Positions 26,306 through 37,439 are shown, counted from the stretch's first letter. The stretch is 64,000 nucleotides of DNA from Streptomyces sclerotialus (GCF_040907265.1 NZ_JBFOHP010000002.1:7688001-7752000); one strand, 5' to 3'. Made by a program: numbers and translations. The notes: generated by a model not told the origin, from the sequence alone.

Positions 26306-27532
26306 ATGACCGCCGCCCGAGCCCTCGCCCGGTGGGCACACGACCACCGGGCAGACCCCGACGACCGCGCGCTCGCCGACCGTGCGCTGGCCGACACCGT
26401 CGCCGTCGCCCTGGCCGCCCGCACCCACCCGCTCCGCCCGGTCGCCGCGCCGCTCCCGGACGCGGCCCGCTGGGCGGCCATGGCACACGTGCTGGACTTC
26501 GACGACCTGCACATCGGGAGCACCACGCACCTCTCCGTCGTCACCGTCCCGGCCGTACTCGCCGCCGGCGGCGGAGCGCGCGCCTACCTCGCGGGCGCCG
26601 GCGTCATGGCCCGGCTCGGCGCCATGCTCGGCTGGGACCACTACGCGGCCGGCTGGCACGCGACCTGCACCGCCGGCGCCCCGGCCGCCGCCGTCGCGGC
26701 AGGCGTCGCCCTCGGCCTGGACCCCGGCCGGCTCGCCACCGCCATGGCGCTCGCGGTCCCCGCGGCCGGCGGCGTCCAGGAGGCCTTCGGCACCCACAGC
26801 AAGTCCCTCCAGGCCGGCTTCGCCGCGGACGCCGGGGTACGCGCCGCCCGGCTCGCCCAGGCCGGCGCCACCGCCGACCCCCGCGCCCTGGACGCCTGGC
26901 TGGAGCGCGTCGGCGGCACCCCCGCCACCGACTTCCCCGCGGCCCCCGCCGTCCCCGGCGGCCTGGCGATCAAGATGTTCCCCTGCTGCTACGCCATGCA
27001 GCGGCCGATCGCCGCGCTGCGCGAGGTCCGCGACCGGGTGCACGGCGCACTCACCGGCGTCACCGTCACCACCCCCGCCGGCACCGTCCACCCGCTGATC
27101 CACGACCGGCCCGCCACCGGCCTGGAGGGCAAGTTCTCCCTGCCGTACGCGGTCGCCACCGCCCTCCTCGACGACTATCCCGGCTTCGGCAGCTTCACCG
27201 ACGAGGCGGTCGGCCGCCCCGCCGCGCAGCAGCTCATGGGCCAGGTCACCGTCGACCGGCGGCCCGGCGGGACCACCACCCTCCTCGACGGCGAGGTCGC
27301 CCTCCGGCTCGACTTCGCCGACGGCACGGCCGTCCACGCCGAGCTGGCCCTGCCGCCCGGTTCCCCGCAGCGCCCGCCCTCCGACGCCGAGCTGCGCGAC
27401 AAGTTCGCCGCCTGCGGCCCCGACGTACCGGACCTGCTCGCCGGCCTCACCTGGGAGCGCGCGGCGGAGCTGATGCGTACCGCCTTCCCCGCCGCCACCA
27501 GCCCCACCACCCCCGCCGAGAAGGAGGCCTGA
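26306..27532 (+). CDS. MmgE/PrpD family protein
   Basis: 408 residues, shorter than the 450-490 of most 2-methylcitrate dehydratases and cis-aconitate decarboxylases. Family marks: HVLDFDDLHIGSTTHLS (the Asp-Asp-His cluster), HATCTAGAPAAAVAAGVAL, EAFGTHSKSLQAGFAA and IKMFPCCYAMQRPI. Members dehydrate methylcitrate, decarboxylate cis-aconitate or epimerise iminodisuccinate; this one cannot be assigned. ATG 26306 with GGAGGGG upstream. Its TGA overlaps the ATG of the CoA-transferase gene. Confidence 0.88.
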   Translation: MTAARALARWAHDHRADPDDRALADRALADTVAVALAARTHPLRPVAAPLPDAARWAAMAHVLDFDDLHIGSTTHLSVVTVPAVLAAGGGARAYLAGAGVMARLGAMLGWDHYAAGWHATCTAGAPAAAVAAGVALGLDPGRLATAMALAVPAAGGVQEAFGTHSKSLQAGFAADAGVRAARLAQAGATADPRALDAWLERVGGTPATDFPAAPAVPGGLAIKMFPCCYAMQRPIAALREVRDRVHGALTGVTVTTPAGTVHPLIHDRPATGLEGKFSLPYAVATALLDDYPGFGSFTDEAVGRPAAQQLMGQVTVDRRPGGTTTLLDGEVALRLDFADGTAVHAELALPPGSPQRPPSDAELRDKFAACGPDVPDLLAGLTWERAAELMRTAFPAATSPTTPAEKEA

Positions 27533-28722
27533 TGCCGCACCAGCAGCTCCCCCTCGAAGGCATCACCGTCGTCAGCGTCGAGCAGGCGGTGGCGGCCCCC
27601 TTCGCCACCCGCCAGCTCGCCGACCTCGGCGCCCGCGTCATCAAGATAGAACGGCCCGGTGACGGCGACTTCGCCCGCCGCTACGACACCACCGTGCACG
27701 GCCATTCCAGCTATTTCGTCTGGCTGAACCGCGCCAAGGAATCCCTCACGCTCGACCTCAAGGCCGAGCGGGGCCGGGAGATCCTGCATGAACTCCTCGC
27801 CGGAGCCGACGTGTTCGTCCAGAACCTCGCGCCCGGCGCCGCGGCGCGCCTCGGCCTCGGCACCGACGCGCTCACCGCCCGCTACCCGCAGCTGATCCCC
27901 TGCACCGTCTCCGGGTACGGCACCACCGGACCGTGGGCCGACCGCAAGGCGTACGACCTGCTCGTCCAGTGCCAGACCGGCCTGGTCTCGCTCACCGGCA
28001 GCGCCGACGAGGCCGCCCGGGTCGGGGTCTCCGTCGCCGACATCTCCGCCGGCATGTACGCCTACAGCGGCATCCTCGCCGCTCTCTTCGCCCGCGCCAC
28101 CACCGGGACCGCGCGTCCCGTGGAGGTCTCCCTCTTCGAAGCGCTCTCGGAGTGGATGAGCCAGCCCGCGTACTACACCCGGCACAGCGGCAGCCAGCCG
28201 CCGCGCGTGGGCACCCAGCACGCCACCATCGCCCCGTACGGCGCCTACACCGCGGCCGACGGCAAGGACGTGCTCTTCTCCATCCAGAACGAACGCGAAT
28301 GGGCCGCGCTCTGCGCCGGCTTCCTCGGCCGGCCCGAGCTGACCGAGGACCCCCGGTTCGCCACCGGACCGGCACGCGTCGCCCACCGCGGCGAGCTCGA
28401 CGCCGTCGTCGCCGAACGCTTCGCCCGCTCCGACGCGGCCGACATCATGAAGGCCCTGGACGAGCTCGGGATCGCCAACGCCGGGGTCAACTCGGTGGCG
28501 GAGTTCCTGGCCCACCCGGTCCTCGAAGGCCGGGACCGCTGGCGCGAGGTCGCCGTCCCCGGCGCCACCGTGCAGGCTCTCCTGCCACCCGCCGACCTCG
28601 CCGGACTCACCGCCCGCATGGGCCCCGTACCGGACGTCGGCGAACACACCGACGCGATCCTCACCGCACTCGGCCGCACCCCCGACGACCTCGCCGCCCT
28701 CCGCGCCGACTCCGTCATCTGA
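27532..28722 (+). CDS. class III (CaiB/BaiF) CoA-transferase, candidate itaconate CoA-transferase
   Basis: 396 residues. Moves CoA between carboxylic acids through an aspartyl-anhydride; the catalytic Asp is in RKAYDLLVQCQTGL. Other marks: VVSVEQAVAAPFATRQLADL, ARVIKIERPGDGDFAR, FVWLNRAKESLTLDLK, and RPVEVSLFEALSEW. Start overlaps the previous stop (TGATG). In P. aeruginosa a CaiB/BaiF enzyme next to an MmgE/PrpD gene, hydratase and CitE-like lyase activates itaconate; the same set is seen here. Confidence 0.92.
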   Translation: MPHQQLPLEGITVVSVEQAVAAPFATRQLADLGARVIKIERPGDGDFARRYDTTVHGHSSYFVWLNRAKESLTLDLKAERGREILHELLAGADVFVQNLAPGAAARLGLGTDALTARYPQLIPCTVSGYGTTGPWADRKAYDLLVQCQTGLVSLTGSADEAARVGVSVADISAGMYAYSGILAALFARATTGTARPVEVSLFEALSEWMSQPAYYTRHSGSQPPRVGTQHATIAPYGAYTAADGKDVLFSIQNEREWAALCAGFLGRPELTEDPRFATGPARVAHRGELDAVVAERFARSDAADIMKALDELGIANAGVNSVAEFLAHPVLEGRDRWREVAVPGATVQALLPPADLAGLTARMGPVPDVGEHTDAILTALGRTPDDLAALRADSVI

Positions 28723-28755
28723 CCCCCGGACTCACCGAAGGAACCAGGATCCCGC

Positions 28756-29919
28756 ATGAGCACACTGGACACCCTCCCCGAGGACGAGCGCTTCGTGGTC
28801 GAGACCGTCCACGACTTCGTGACCAAGGACGTCAAGCCCGTCGTGCAGGAGCTGGAGCACGCCAACACCTACCCCGAAGCGCTCATCGGGAAGATGAAGG
28901 AGCTCGGCATCTACGGGCTCGCCGTCCCCGAGGAGTACGGCGGCACCCAGGTCTCCACCCCCTGCTACGTCCTGGTCACCGAGGAGCTGGCGCGCGGCTG
29001 GATGAGCCTGGCCGGCGCGATGGGCGGCCACACCGTCGTCGCCAAACTGCTGCTGCACTTCGGCACCGAGGAGCAGAAGCGGCGCTACCTGCCGAAGATG
29101 GCGACCGGCGAGATCCGCGCCACCATGGCCCTCACCGAACCGGGCGGCGGCTCCGACCTCCAGGCCATGCGCACCACAGCCCGCAAGGACGACCAGGGCT
29201 ACCTCGTCAACGGCACCAAGACCTGGATCACCAACTCCCGCCGCTCCCAGCTGATCGCCCTGCTCTGCAAGACCGACCCGGACGCCACCCCGGCCCACCG
29301 CGGCATCTCCATTCTCCTCGTCGAACACGGGCCGGGCCTCACCGTCTCCCGCGACCTGCCCAAGCTCGGCTACAAGGGCGTGGAGAGCTGCGAGCTGTCC
29401 TTCGAGGACCACCGGGCGGCCCCCGACGCCGTGCTCGGCGGCACCGAGGGCAAGGGCTTCGCCCAGATGATGAAGGGCCTGGAGACCGGCCGCCTCCAGG
29501 TCGCGGCGCGGGCGTTGGGCGTCGGCCGGGCCGCGCTGGAGGACTCCCTCGCGTACGCCCAGCAGCGCGAGTCCTTCGGCAAGCCCATCTGGCAGCACCA
29601 GTCCGTCGGCAACCACCTCGCCGACATGGCCACCAAGCTCACCGCGGCCCGCCAGCTCACCCTGCACGCGGCCCGCGAGGCGGACGCCGGGCGCCGGGTC
29701 GACATGGAGGCCGGCATGGCCAAGCTCTTCGCCTCCGAGGCCGCCATGGAGATCGCCCTCGACGCGGTGCGCATCCACGGCGGTTACGGCTACTCGACCG
29801 AGTACGACGTCGAACGCTACTTCCGCGACGCGCCGCTGATGATCGTCGGCGAGGGCACCAACGAGATCCAGCGCAACGTCATCGCCGCCCAGCTCGTCAA
29901 GCGGGGCGGACCGGACTGA
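28756..29919 (+). CDS. acyl-CoA dehydrogenase
   Basis: 387 residues, full length. FAD/substrate motifs TMALTEPGGGSDLQAM and WITNSRRSQL; catalytic Glu in IVGEGTNEIQRNV; HGGYGYSTEYDVERYFRD. Lies 33 bases after the CoA-transferase gene and is probably co-transcribed. An acyl-CoA dehydrogenase is also part of known itaconate loci, where its exact job is not settled. Its TGA abuts the opposite-strand stop of the PadR gene (TGATCA), so there is no base between the two genes. Confidence 0.94.
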   Translation: MSTLDTLPEDERFVVETVHDFVTKDVKPVVQELEHANTYPEALIGKMKELGIYGLAVPEEYGGTQVSTPCYVLVTEELARGWMSLAGAMGGHTVVAKLLLHFGTEEQKRRYLPKMATGEIRATMALTEPGGGSDLQAMRTTARKDDQGYLVNGTKTWITNSRRSQLIALLCKTDPDATPAHRGISILLVEHGPGLTVSRDLPKLGYKGVESCELSFEDHRAAPDAVLGGTEGKGFAQMMKGLETGRLQVAARALGVGRAALEDSLAYAQQRESFGKPIWQHQSVGNHLADMATKLTAARQLTLHAAREADAGRRVDMEAGMAKLFASEAAMEIALDAVRIHGGYGYSTEYDVERYFRDAPLMIVGEGTNEIQRNVIAAQLVKRGGPD

Positions 29920-30474
29920 TCAGCGCGCTTCGCGCCGGCTCTCCAGCGCTTCCAGTTCGGTGAGCGACTCGGTCAGCCACTGGACCCAGAAGGTCTCCTG
30001 GGCGATGCCGGCGCGCAGGACGAGATGCTGGAGCCGGTCCGCCTCCGCCGTCTTCTCCGGCGGGAAGTCGCGCGCCTCGATCTCGTGGTACTCCGCCAAC
30101 TGCTGCTCGTGCAGCGCGAGATGGCGGCGGAACTCCGCCGTCAGACCGGTCGCGCCGACGACCGCGGCGGCCCGCAGCCGCAGCAGCAGCGGGTCGCGCA
30201 TGGCCCGTGGCTCCTGCCGCTCGGCGACCCACTCGGTGAGCGCCTGGCGGCCGGCCGGCAGCACCTCGTACTCCCGCTTCTGGCCGCGCGCGGGCTGGGC
30301 CCGCGGGAGGGCGTGGATCAGCCCGCCCTCCTCCAGCTTCCGCAGCTCGCGGTAGATCTGCTGGTGGGTCGCTGACCAGAAGTAGCGGATGGACCGGTCG
30401 AACCGCCGCGTCAGCTCCAGCCCCGACGACGGCTTTTCCAGCAGGGCCGTGAGGATCGCGTGCGGGAGGGACAT
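29920..30474 (-). CDS. PadR family transcriptional regulator
   Basis: 184 residues. N-terminal winged helix (LPHAILTALLEKPSSGLELT, IRYFWSATHQQIYRELRKL) and a C-terminal helical domain of the Vir_act_alpha_C type. ATG 30474 has GGAAGG upstream. It follows the dienoyl-CoA reductase gene by 90 bases in the same direction, so it is likely its operon partner; the perfect palindrome at that promoter is the best candidate operator. Confidence 0.9.
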   Translation of the reverse strand: MSLPHAILTALLEKPSSGLELTRRFDRSIRYFWSATHQQIYRELRKLEEGGLIHALPRAQPARGQKREYEVLPAGRQALTEWVAERQEPRAMRDPLLLRLRAAAVVGATGLTAEFRRHLALHEQQLAEYHEIEARDFPPEKTAEADRLQHLVLRAGIAQETFWVQWLTESLTELEALESRREAR

Positions 30475-30564
30475 GGCGGCCTTCCAGGGTGCGGGCGGTG
30501 CGCTGCGCGGGGTGCGGTACCGGCGGAGGTGCCCCACCACCGGTACCCGCATCCTAGGCCGCGG

Positions 30565-32676
<2,112 letters not shown>

Positions 32677-32805
32677 TCACCCCGGAGAGACCGCACCCAC
32701 TGCGGTGACCGAGAAAAACCGGTTGCCGCGGCGCACACCGGTACCGGCATGATGAGCCCGCCGACCGAAGCCAGGCCGGACCGGACCAACGGACAGGAGC
32801 ATGCG

Positions 32806-32955
32806 ATGCGCCGATTCCTCGACACGACCCAGCGCCCCTGTCGGACGGTCATCGAGGGATTCGGCACCCATGCGTACTCAGCACACCCCGCACACCCCCA
32901 GCGCCATCCGGCGCACCCTGAACATCGGCATCCTCGCGCACGTCGACGCGGGTAA
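32806..32955 (+). CDS. possible leader peptide overlapping the GTPase gene
   Basis: A 49-codon frame starting MRRFLDTTQRPCR. AGGAG sits 6 bases ahead of ATG 32806, the best ribosome binding site in the area. It ends at TAA, a stop rare in this DNA, 86 bases inside the GTPase gene. Terminating there could couple or regulate translation of the resistance gene. Not recognisable by sequence; the frame could also extend upstream to 32665. Confidence 0.35.
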   Translation: MRRFLDTTQRPCRTVIEGFGTHAYSAHPAHPQRHPAHPEHRHPRARRRG

Positions 32956-34855
32956 GACCAGCCTCACCGAGCGGCTGCTCTACGACACCGGCGCCATCGG
33001 CCGGCTCGGCAGCGTCGACGACGGCACCACCCGCACCGACACCGGCACCGTCGAACGGCAGCGCGGCATCACCGTCCGCTCCGCCGTCGTCTCCTTCACC
33101 GTCGGCGCCACCCAGGTCAACGTCATCGACACCCCCGGGCACGCCGACTTCGTCGCCGAGGTGGAGCGCGCCCTCGCCGTGCTCGACGGCGCCGTCCTGG
33201 TCCTCTCCGCCGTCGAAGGAGTCCAGGCGCACACCCGTGTCCTGATGCGCACCCTGCGCGAGATGCGGCTGCCCACCCTCCTCTTCGTCAACAAGACCGA
33301 CCGGGCCGGCGCCCGCTGTGAGAGCCTGCTCGCCGACGTCCGCCGCAAGCTGACCCCGTACCCGGTGCCCATGACGGCGGTACACGGCATCGGCACACGC
33401 GCCGCCCGCACGGTTCCGTGCTCGCTCGACGACCCGGACTTCCGCACCCGGGTGGCCGAGACGCTCGCCGAGACCGACGACGCACTGCTGGCCCGGGTCG
33501 TGGACGGGCCGTACCCGTCGCCCGACGAGCTGCGCAGCGCGCTGGCCGACCGCACCGCCCAGGGGCTCGCGCACCCCGTGTACTTCGGATCGGCGCTGAG
33601 CGGCCAGGGCATCGCGGCGCTCATCGACGGCATCACCGGCCTGCTGCCGCCCGCCGCCGCACCGCGAACGGCCGCGCCACAGGCCCCGCGGGGCACGGTC
33701 TTCGCCGTCGAACGCTCCCCCTCCGGACCCAAGAGCGCCTTCGTACGGCTGTACTCCGGCGAGCTGGCGGCGCGGCAACGCGTGACCCTTCACCGCCGGG
33801 AGCCGGACGGCACCCCGTACACGTACACCGGCCGGATCACCGCACTGGAGGTGGTCGGCGCGGCGGACGGCACCGGCCACCGGCTGACCCCGGGCAACAT
33901 CGCGAAGGTCAGGGGAGTGGCCGGCATCCGGGTCGGCGACAGCCTCGGCACCCCGGACGGCGACGCACACCGGTCACACTTCCCGGCCCCCACCCTCCGT
34001 ACCGTCGTCCGGCCCCGCGACCCGGACCCCGGCGCGGCGGCCCGGCTGCACACCGCCCTGCAGCGGCTGGCCGAGCAGGACCCGCTCATCCACGCCGCCG
34101 CCGAACCGGACGGCACCACCTCCGTACTGCTCCACGGCGAGATGCAGAAGGAGATCATCGCGGCCGCGCTGGCGGACGAGTACGGCATCGACGCCGTCTT
34201 CGAGCCGAGCCGGGTGGTGTGCCGCGAACGGCCCGTCGGAACGGGCGAGGCCGTCGAGGAGCTGGGCCACCGCGCCCCGGCCCCCAGCGGCTTCTGGGCC
34301 ACCGTCGGGCTGCGTGTCGACCCCGCGCCGCACGGCACCGGCGCCGTGTTCCGGTACGAGACCGAACTCGGCGCCCTGCCGCGCGCGTTCCACTGTGCCG
34401 TCGAGGAGTCCGTGTACGCCGCGCTGCGCCACGGCCCGTACGGCTGGGCGGTCACCGACTGCACCGTCACCCTCACCCGCTCGGGCTTCGTCGGCCCGGT
34501 CAGCACGGCCGCCGACTTCCGCGGGCTGACGCCACTGGTACTGGCCCGCGCACTGGAACGAGCCGGTACGCGGGTTCACGAGCCGTACCACGCCTTCGAG
34601 GCGGACGTGCCGGCGGACGCGCTGCCCGCCGTCACCGCCTGCCTGACGGCGCTCGGCGCCGACATCACGGAGACGGCCCCCGACAGCGCGGCCGCCTGGC
34701 TGGTCAGGGGCGCGATCCCGGCCCGCAGCCGGCACACCGTCGAACGCCGGCTGCCGGGCCTGACGCACGGCGAGGGCGGTTGGTGGACCCGCCCCTGCGG
34801 AGACCGCCCGATGAAGACCCCGGAGACGGCCCCGCAAGCCGCCCCCGACCACTAG
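32870..34855 (+). CDS. TetM/OtrA-type ribosomal protection GTPase
   Basis: 661 residues, EF-G-like. Binds the ribosome and displaces tetracycline-type drugs. G-motifs: G1 LAHVDAGKTS, G2 with RQRGITVRSA, G3 DTPGHADFV, G4 FVNKTD, G5 FGSALSGQG. The C-terminal half has the EF-G domain III-V layout (HGEMQKEIIAAALADEYGID, EPYHAFEADVPADALPAV). Close in pattern to OtrA, the self-resistance protein of a tetracycline producer, but this window holds no tetracycline biosynthesis genes. ATG 32870 follows GAGGGA; ATG 32801 would add 23 residues. Its stop overlaps the convergent dehydrogenase stop. Confidence 0.9.
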   Translation: MRTQHTPHTPSAIRRTLNIGILAHVDAGKTSLTERLLYDTGAIGRLGSVDDGTTRTDTGTVERQRGITVRSAVVSFTVGATQVNVIDTPGHADFVAEVERALAVLDGAVLVLSAVEGVQAHTRVLMRTLREMRLPTLLFVNKTDRAGARCESLLADVRRKLTPYPVPMTAVHGIGTRAARTVPCSLDDPDFRTRVAETLAETDDALLARVVDGPYPSPDELRSALADRTAQGLAHPVYFGSALSGQGIAALIDGITGLLPPAAAPRTAAPQAPRGTVFAVERSPSGPKSAFVRLYSGELAARQRVTLHRREPDGTPYTYTGRITALEVVGAADGTGHRLTPGNIAKVRGVAGIRVGDSLGTPDGDAHRSHFPAPTLRTVVRPRDPDPGAAARLHTALQRLAEQDPLIHAAAEPDGTTSVLLHGEMQKEIIAAALADEYGIDAVFEPSRVVCRERPVGTGEAVEELGHRAPAPSGFWATVGLRVDPAPHGTGAVFRYETELGALPRAFHCAVEESVYAALRHGPYGWAVTDCTVTLTRSGFVGPVSTAADFRGLTPLVLARALERAGTRVHEPYHAFEADVPADALPAVTACLTALGADITETAPDSAAAWLVRGAIPARSRHTVERRLPGLTHGEGGWWTRPCGDRPMKTPETAPQAAPDH

Positions 34856-35850
34856 GACGCGGGCCGGAGCTGGATCTTCCGGCCGGTGCCCCGCCGGAAG
34901 GTCTCCAGTGCCGCGCCGAACTCGTCCAGGCCGTAGGAGTGCGTGATCATCGTGTCGGCGTCCAGCGCCCCCTTGCCCATCAGCTCCACGGCACGCCCGA
35001 AGCTGTGCACCACCGCCATGGACCCGACCACGGTGATCTCGTCGTGGTAGATGCGGAACGGCGAGATCTTCGCCATGGCGTCCGAGGGCGCCACACCGAA
35101 CTGCTGGAACGTACCGCCGCGCCGCACCCGCGTGAGCGCGTCCTCGATCACCGGCACCACGCCCGTGCAGTCGATGACGATCTCCCAGCCCTGCGGCCGG
35201 TCCAGCGCATCGGCCCCGGTGGCCACCGCATCGGCCCCCAGCTGCTCCGCCACCTTCAGCCGCTCGGTGTTGATGTCCACGACCGACACCGAAGCGGCCC
35301 CGGCCCGCCGCGCGAGCTGCAGCATCATCAGGCCCATCGTGCCCGCGCCGTAGAGGAGATAGTGCGCGCCCAGGTCCCGCGGCAGGACGTCGAAGCCGTG
35401 CACCGCGCAGGACAGCGGCTCGATCAAGGTGCCCTGCGCGAGGTCCACGCTCTCCGGCAGGCGGTAGCAGTTGGCCGCCGGCACCTTGACGTACTGGGCC
35501 ATCGCACCGTCCACGGTGTCCCCGATCGCACCCCAGCGCTCGCAGAGGTTGCCCCGGCCGATGCTGCAGAAGTGACAGGAGCCGCAGAACAACGAGGGGT
35601 CGACCGCGACCCGGTCACCCTCGCGCACCCCGTTCACCTCCGCGCCGAGCGCCACCACCTCCCCGGTGAACTCGTGTCCGGGAACGATCGGGTACGGCGT
35701 CGGCGCGAACTCGCCCTCCACGATGTGCAGATCGGTACCGCAGATGCCGACGGCGGCCACCTCGACGACGACCTCGCCGGGGCCCGGCGCCGGATCGGCG
35801 ACCGTCTCGACGGAGAAGGAACCGGGGGTCTGGATGACGACGGCACGCAT
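34852..35850 (-). CDS. zinc-dependent polyol/alcohol dehydrogenase (first copy)
   Basis: 332 residues, MDR family. Catalytic zinc: Cys in VGICGTDLH, GHEFTGEV, and the later Glu in LIEPLSCAVHG. Structural zinc: four cysteines in CGSCHFCSIGRGNLC. NAD fold at LLYGAGTMGLMMLQLARRAG. Resembles sorbitol/arabitol-type dehydrogenases. Co-directional with the DeoR regulator gene 40 bases upstream, so one operon. A second DeoR plus dehydrogenase pair is found at 55.4-57.2 kb. Confidence 0.9.
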   Translation of the reverse strand: MRAVVIQTPGSFSVETVADPAPGPGEVVVEVAAVGICGTDLHIVEGEFAPTPYPIVPGHEFTGEVVALGAEVNGVREGDRVAVDPSLFCGSCHFCSIGRGNLCERWGAIGDTVDGAMAQYVKVPAANCYRLPESVDLAQGTLIEPLSCAVHGFDVLPRDLGAHYLLYGAGTMGLMMLQLARRAGAASVSVVDINTERLKVAEQLGADAVATGADALDRPQGWEIVIDCTGVVPVIEDALTRVRRGGTFQQFGVAPSDAMAKISPFRIYHDEITVVGSMAVVHSFGRAVELMGKGALDADTMITHSYGLDEFGAALETFRRGTGRKIQLRPAS

Positions 35851-35890
35851 GGTGAACTGCCTCTCAGGAAGGGGACGTCGCGGCTGACGG

Positions 35891-36745
35891 TCAGTCGGTG
35901 TCGGTCTCGGTATCGGCATCGGTGGCGGTGTCGGTGGCGGCGGGTCCGGCCGGTGGGACCACGCGCACCGGTACGCCCAGCCGCTCGATGGCGGCGATCT
36001 GGTCCTCCGGCGTCGCGGTGTCGGTGACCACCAGGTCGTACCCGGACGCGTCCCCGTACCCATGGGTGGCGGTCCGGCCGAACTTGGTGTGGTCCACCGC
36101 CAGCACGCTGCGCCCGGCCGCCTCCCGCAGGGCGGCCTTCATGTCCGCCCACTCCTGGACCGGATGGAAGAGCCGGGCACGGTCGACGGCGGTGGGGGAG
36201 GAGAAGGCGACGGCGGCGCGGACGCGGCCGAGGTGGCGGAGGGTGTCCGTACCGGCGCAGGCCTCGAAGTCGGGGCGGTAGTGGCCGCCGAGCAGGACGG
36301 CCTCCGTGCCGGGCGCGCCCGCAGCGCCGATCAGCGAGGCGACCCGCAAGGAGTTGGTGACGACGGTCAGCCGCTCGATGCGGCCGAGCCTGCGGGCGAG
36401 CGGGAAGAGGGTGGTCCCGCAGTCCATCAGCACCGTGTCGCCGGGGCTGACCTCCCGGGCCAGCAGTTCGGCGAACGCCTCCTTCGCCGCGGCCTGCTGG
36501 TACTCGCGGAAGCGGGTCGCGGTCTCCACCGTGACGGTGGGCAGCGCGACGGCCCGGCCGCGGCGCTTCTCCAGCAGCCGCCGGGACTCCAGGTCGGCCA
36601 GGTCGCGATGCACGGTCATGGTGCTGACCCGCAGCGTCTCGGCGAGCGCGGTGATCCGTACGGAGCCCTCGTCGATGACCTGCTGGAGCACCCGGCGGCG
36701 GCGCCGCTCGACCTCGGCCTCGGACCCACGACTCTGCCGCACCAC
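35891..36745 (-). CDS. DeoR family regulator (first copy)
   Basis: 284 residues. HTH at about residues 20-60 (ITALAETLRVSTMTVHRDLADLE) and a sugar-phosphate sensing domain (GDTVLMDCGTTLFPLARRL). Ends with an acidic tail rich in DTxTD. GTG 36745 has GGAGGAAGG upstream. ETATRFRE and RGRAVA stretches are shared with the DeoR protein at 55.4 kb, so they are paralogues. Likely represses itself and the dehydrogenase gene; effector probably a phosphorylated sugar or polyol. Confidence 0.9.
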   Translation of the reverse strand: MVRQSRGSEAEVERRRRRVLQQVIDEGSVRITALAETLRVSTMTVHRDLADLESRRLLEKRRGRAVALPTVTVETATRFREYQQAAAKEAFAELLAREVSPGDTVLMDCGTTLFPLARRLGRIERLTVVTNSLRVASLIGAAGAPGTEAVLLGGHYRPDFEACAGTDTLRHLGRVRAAVAFSSPTAVDRARLFHPVQEWADMKAALREAAGRSVLAVDHTKFGRTATHGYGDASGYDLVVTDTATPEDQIAAIERLGVPVRVVPPAGPAATDTATDADTETDTD

Positions 36746-36782
36746 GGTGTGCCTTCCTCCGACGCGCACTCGATCACCGCGC

Positions 36783-36807
36783 AACATCACACACTTCCTG
36801 TGATGTT
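36783..36807. promoter_or_regulatory. DeoR operator candidate
   Basis: Perfect 9-bp inverted repeat AACATCACA / TGTGATGTT with a 7-base spacer, 38 bases upstream of the DeoR start. Confidence 0.7.
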
Positions 36808-36861
36808 TTGGCAAGGGGCGGTCTTGCCGCGGTGCTGCCGCGTCCCCGAGGCTGAAACGGA

Positions 36862-36910
36862 CGTCACCGCAGCAACGGCAGGAGACGCGTCACCACAGCA
36901 ACGGCAGGAG
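36862..36910 (+). repeat. 26-bp tandem repeat carrying the ribosome binding site
   Basis: The 23 bases at 36862-36884 recur at 36888-36910 with one change; both end in GGCAGGAG. The second copy supplies the GGAGGGG in front of GTG 36917, so the binding site has been duplicated. Confidence 0.8.
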
Positions 36911-36916
36911 GGGAAC

Positions 36917-37360
36917 GTGCCGCAGCCGGCGCCGCAAGGACCGCCGCCCGGCCCCGCGACGGGCAGCCCGGACCAGGAAGTGGCCGCAGTGGTCTACCTG
37001 GTCGGACAGGAACTGGAAGCATCGCCCAAGGCCGTGCTCGCCGCCTTCGAGGCCGCGCTCGTCGAATCGGGCATGGAGAACCTCGACCACGGCCACCTCG
37101 ACTCGGTCGGCGTGTTCCAGCAGCGCCCCAGCATGGACTGGGGCACGGCCGAGCAGTGCATGAACGTCAACTACGCGTCACACCGGTTCTTCGAGCGGGC
37201 CATCGAGGAGGACGAGGACGATCCGGACCTCACGGCGGGTCAACTCGCCCAGCGGGTCCAGGTCTCCGCGTACCCCGAGCGTTACGACGAGCGGGAGGAC
37301 GAGGCCAGGCTGCTCATCGAGGCCACGCGCGAGGAGCTGGGCGAGGAGCCGCGGCCGTAG
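36917..37360 (+). CDS. conserved hypothetical protein
   Basis: 147 residues, unknown function. A Pro/Gly-rich N-terminus precedes a helical region (QEVAAVVYLVGQELEASPKA) and the motif DSVGVFQQRPSMDWGT, which resembles the QRPSxGWG pattern of actinobacterial peptidoglycan-hydrolase-associated proteins; the tail is acidic (EEDEDDPDL). No signal peptide. GTG 36917 sits behind GGAGGGG; the frame is open far upstream but overlaps the DeoR gene on the other strand. Divergent from the DeoR gene. Confidence 0.7.
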   Translation: MPQPAPQGPPPGPATGSPDQEVAAVVYLVGQELEASPKAVLAAFEAALVESGMENLDHGHLDSVGVFQQRPSMDWGTAEQCMNVNYASHRFFERAIEEDEDDPDLTAGQLAQRVQVSAYPERYDEREDEARLLIEATREELGEEPRP

Positions 37361-37401
37361 CCGGGCCGCGCCCGGCTCGCGGTCCGGTGTGCGTACGCCG
37401 T

Positions 37402-37439
37402 GTGACCGTGGCCGGGGCACATGCCGGTGCCACGGTCAC
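37402..37439 (+). terminator. hairpin terminator
   Basis: GTGACCGTGGC at 37402-37412 pairs with GCCACGGTCAC at 37429-37439 (11 bp, 16-base loop), 41 bases after the hypothetical gene stop. No T run. Confidence 0.6.

Noticed and set aside
26306..27532. Naming the MmgE/PrpD gene as cis-aconitate decarboxylase or methylcitrate dehydratase
   Set aside because: Family covers several reactions and the protein is short; no specific residue evidence.
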